Source: Acidobacteriota bacterium (GTDB lineage: Bacteria; Acidobacteriota; Thermoanaerobaculia; Multivoradales; JAHEKO01). Taken from it: a stretch of DNA of 6,936 nucleotides. Below the pieces are notes generated by a model. The model was not told the origin of the DNA and did no database searches. It worked only from the letters and a program-made list of their open reading frames with translations. The stretch is from positions 1 to 6,936 of the forward strand of contig JAHEKO010000012.1 of NCBI GenBank assembly GCA_024638355.1, read 5' to 3'. This document shows positions 6,099-6,936 of this stretch, one piece after another (the first letter of the stretch is position 1; every line of letters begins with the position of its first letter). A program made the translations under genes and the position numbers.

Positions 6099-6936
6099 TG
6101 GTGCACATACCGATCCTGCGCCGCGGCCGCGACTACGTCAGCAAGACCGTCATCCAGCTTCCCGACGTCCGCACCGGCGAGACGGTCGCCGAGGTCAGCC
6201 AGGCCAACTCGGGCCTGATCGTCCGCGATCTGGCCCGCGCCGGCGAAGCCCGCCGCCGGCTCGAGGAGCACTCGGTCGCCGAGCTGATCGAGGTCTCGAA
6301 GCGCGCCGCCGAGCTGTTCTTGAACGACGAGCTGCCGCTCGGCGACCAGACCCAGGGACCCGACGACTACGTACGCCAGCTCTCGGCCACCACCGGGCTG
6401 CCCGAGGTCATGGCGCGCAAGAACATGACGAAGTCCCACTACGTCCTCTCCGAGATGGATACGGTGCTCGGCGGGCTGACGCGCGGGCTCGACCTCACCA
6501 TCCTCGACGAGGGCTGGGGCAAGCAGCACGGCCGCTTCGTCTCCTACCGCCGCGAGACCGACGTACTGGGCGCGGTGCTGCCCAGCAACTCCCCCGGCGT
6601 GCACGCCCTCTGGCTGCCGGCGATTCCGCTCAAGGTGACCCTGGCCCTCAAGCCGGGCCGCCAGGAGCCGTGGACGCCCTATCGCATCGCCCAGGCCTAC
6701 CTCGCCGCCGGCTGCCCTCCGGAGGCGCTCGGCTTCTATCCCACCGACTATTCGGGAGCCGGCGAGATCCTCCAGCGCACCGGGCGCTCGATCTTCTTCG
6801 GCGATGAGAAGACGGTGCGCAAGTACTCGAGCAGCCCTGGGGTCCAGCTCCACGGACCCGGCTGGAGCAAGGTCGTGCTCGCCGGCGGAGAGGCGCAGAC
6901 GTGGGATCGGCACCTCGAGGTGATGGCGGCCTCTGT
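6098..6936 (+). CDS. Aldehyde-dehydrogenase-superfamily acyl (thioester) reductase, 3' end beyond window
   Basis: Starting at ATG 6098, 279 complete residues are visible before the window ends. The sequence resembles the N-terminal cofactor-binding half of the aldehyde dehydrogenase / acyl-CoA reductase superfamily. PSNSPG at 162-167 corresponds to the conserved PxN segment, LALKPGRQEP at 182-191 holds the cofactor-binding lysine (K185), the segment around 198-212 is the following helix and turn (AYLAAGCPPEALGF), and SIFFGDEKTV marks the next Rossmann strand and loop. The catalytic cysteine is expected downstream, outside the window, so activity cannot be confirmed. With the upstream adenylating enzyme it would reduce an activated acyl group to an aldehyde with NAD(P)H, as proposed for EhpG next to EhpF and as LuxC does with LuxE. 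A dehydrogenase working in the oxidative direction is the main alternative. It appears to be the second gene of a coupled pair; whether more genes follow is not visible. Confidence 0.8.
   Translation, partial: MVHIPILRRGRDYVSKTVIQLPDVRTGETVAEVSQANSGLIVRDLARAGEARRRLEEHSVAELIEVSKRAAELFLNDELPLGDQTQGPDDYVRQLSATTGLPEVMARKNMTKSHYVLSEMDTVLGGLTRGLDLTILDEGWGKQHGRFVSYRRETDVLGAVLPSNSPGVHALWLPAIPLKVTLALKPGRQEPWTPYRIAQAYLAAGCPPEALGFYPTDYSGAGEILQRTGRSIFFGDEKTVRKYSSSPGVQLHGPGWSKVVLAGGEAQTWDRHLEVMAAS

Noticed and set aside
6092..6913. Minus-strand open frame antisense to the acyl reductase
   Set aside because: The plus-strand frame has ALDH-superfamily motifs and a ribosome site; the antisense translation has low-complexity composition.

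Overview
The window is gene-dense and strongly GC-rich, and its coding regions prefer G or C at third codon positions. Two tandem secreted PQQ-type beta-propeller proteins, compact intergenic regions and GTG/ATG starts with short Shine-Dalgarno sites suggest a free-living Gram-negative bacterium. Acidobacteriota or a similar high-GC environmental phylum is plausible, but this is inferred from style. The sequence contains no taxonomic marker.

Layout. Positions 1-1028 (minus strand) hold a nearly complete zinc-dependent medium-chain alcohol dehydrogenase whose C-terminal end is cut by the window edge. A 183-bp divergent intergenic region (1029-1211) separates it from a plus-strand pair of exported beta-propeller proteins. 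The first (1212-3407) also carries an Ig-like segment and a C-terminal lectin-like domain. The second (3407-4912) is a simple propeller, and its ATG shares one base with the preceding stop codon. A perfect 12-bp inverted repeat (4939-4971) follows. After it comes a second plus-strand unit: a short ANL-superfamily adenylating enzyme resembling EhpF (5007-6098), again overlapping by one base an aldehyde-dehydrogenase-superfamily acyl reductase (6098 to beyond the window end).

How the genes may work together. The last two genes look like a split carboxylic acid reductase. The first would activate a carboxylate as an acyl-adenylate or thioester, and the second would reduce it to an aldehyde with NAD(P)H. 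The divergent alcohol dehydrogenase could interconvert that aldehyde with an alcohol. The closest known parallel I can name is EhpF/EhpG of phenazine (griseoluteic acid) biosynthesis; LuxE/LuxC is a more distant one. The substrate cannot be read from the sequence. The two propeller proteins are exported and have no visible catalytic residues, so any link to the reductase genes is only positional.

There are no RNA genes, mobile elements, CRISPR arrays or long repeats that I can support. Several very long open frames lie antisense to the real genes; I regard them as by-products of GC-rich codon use.
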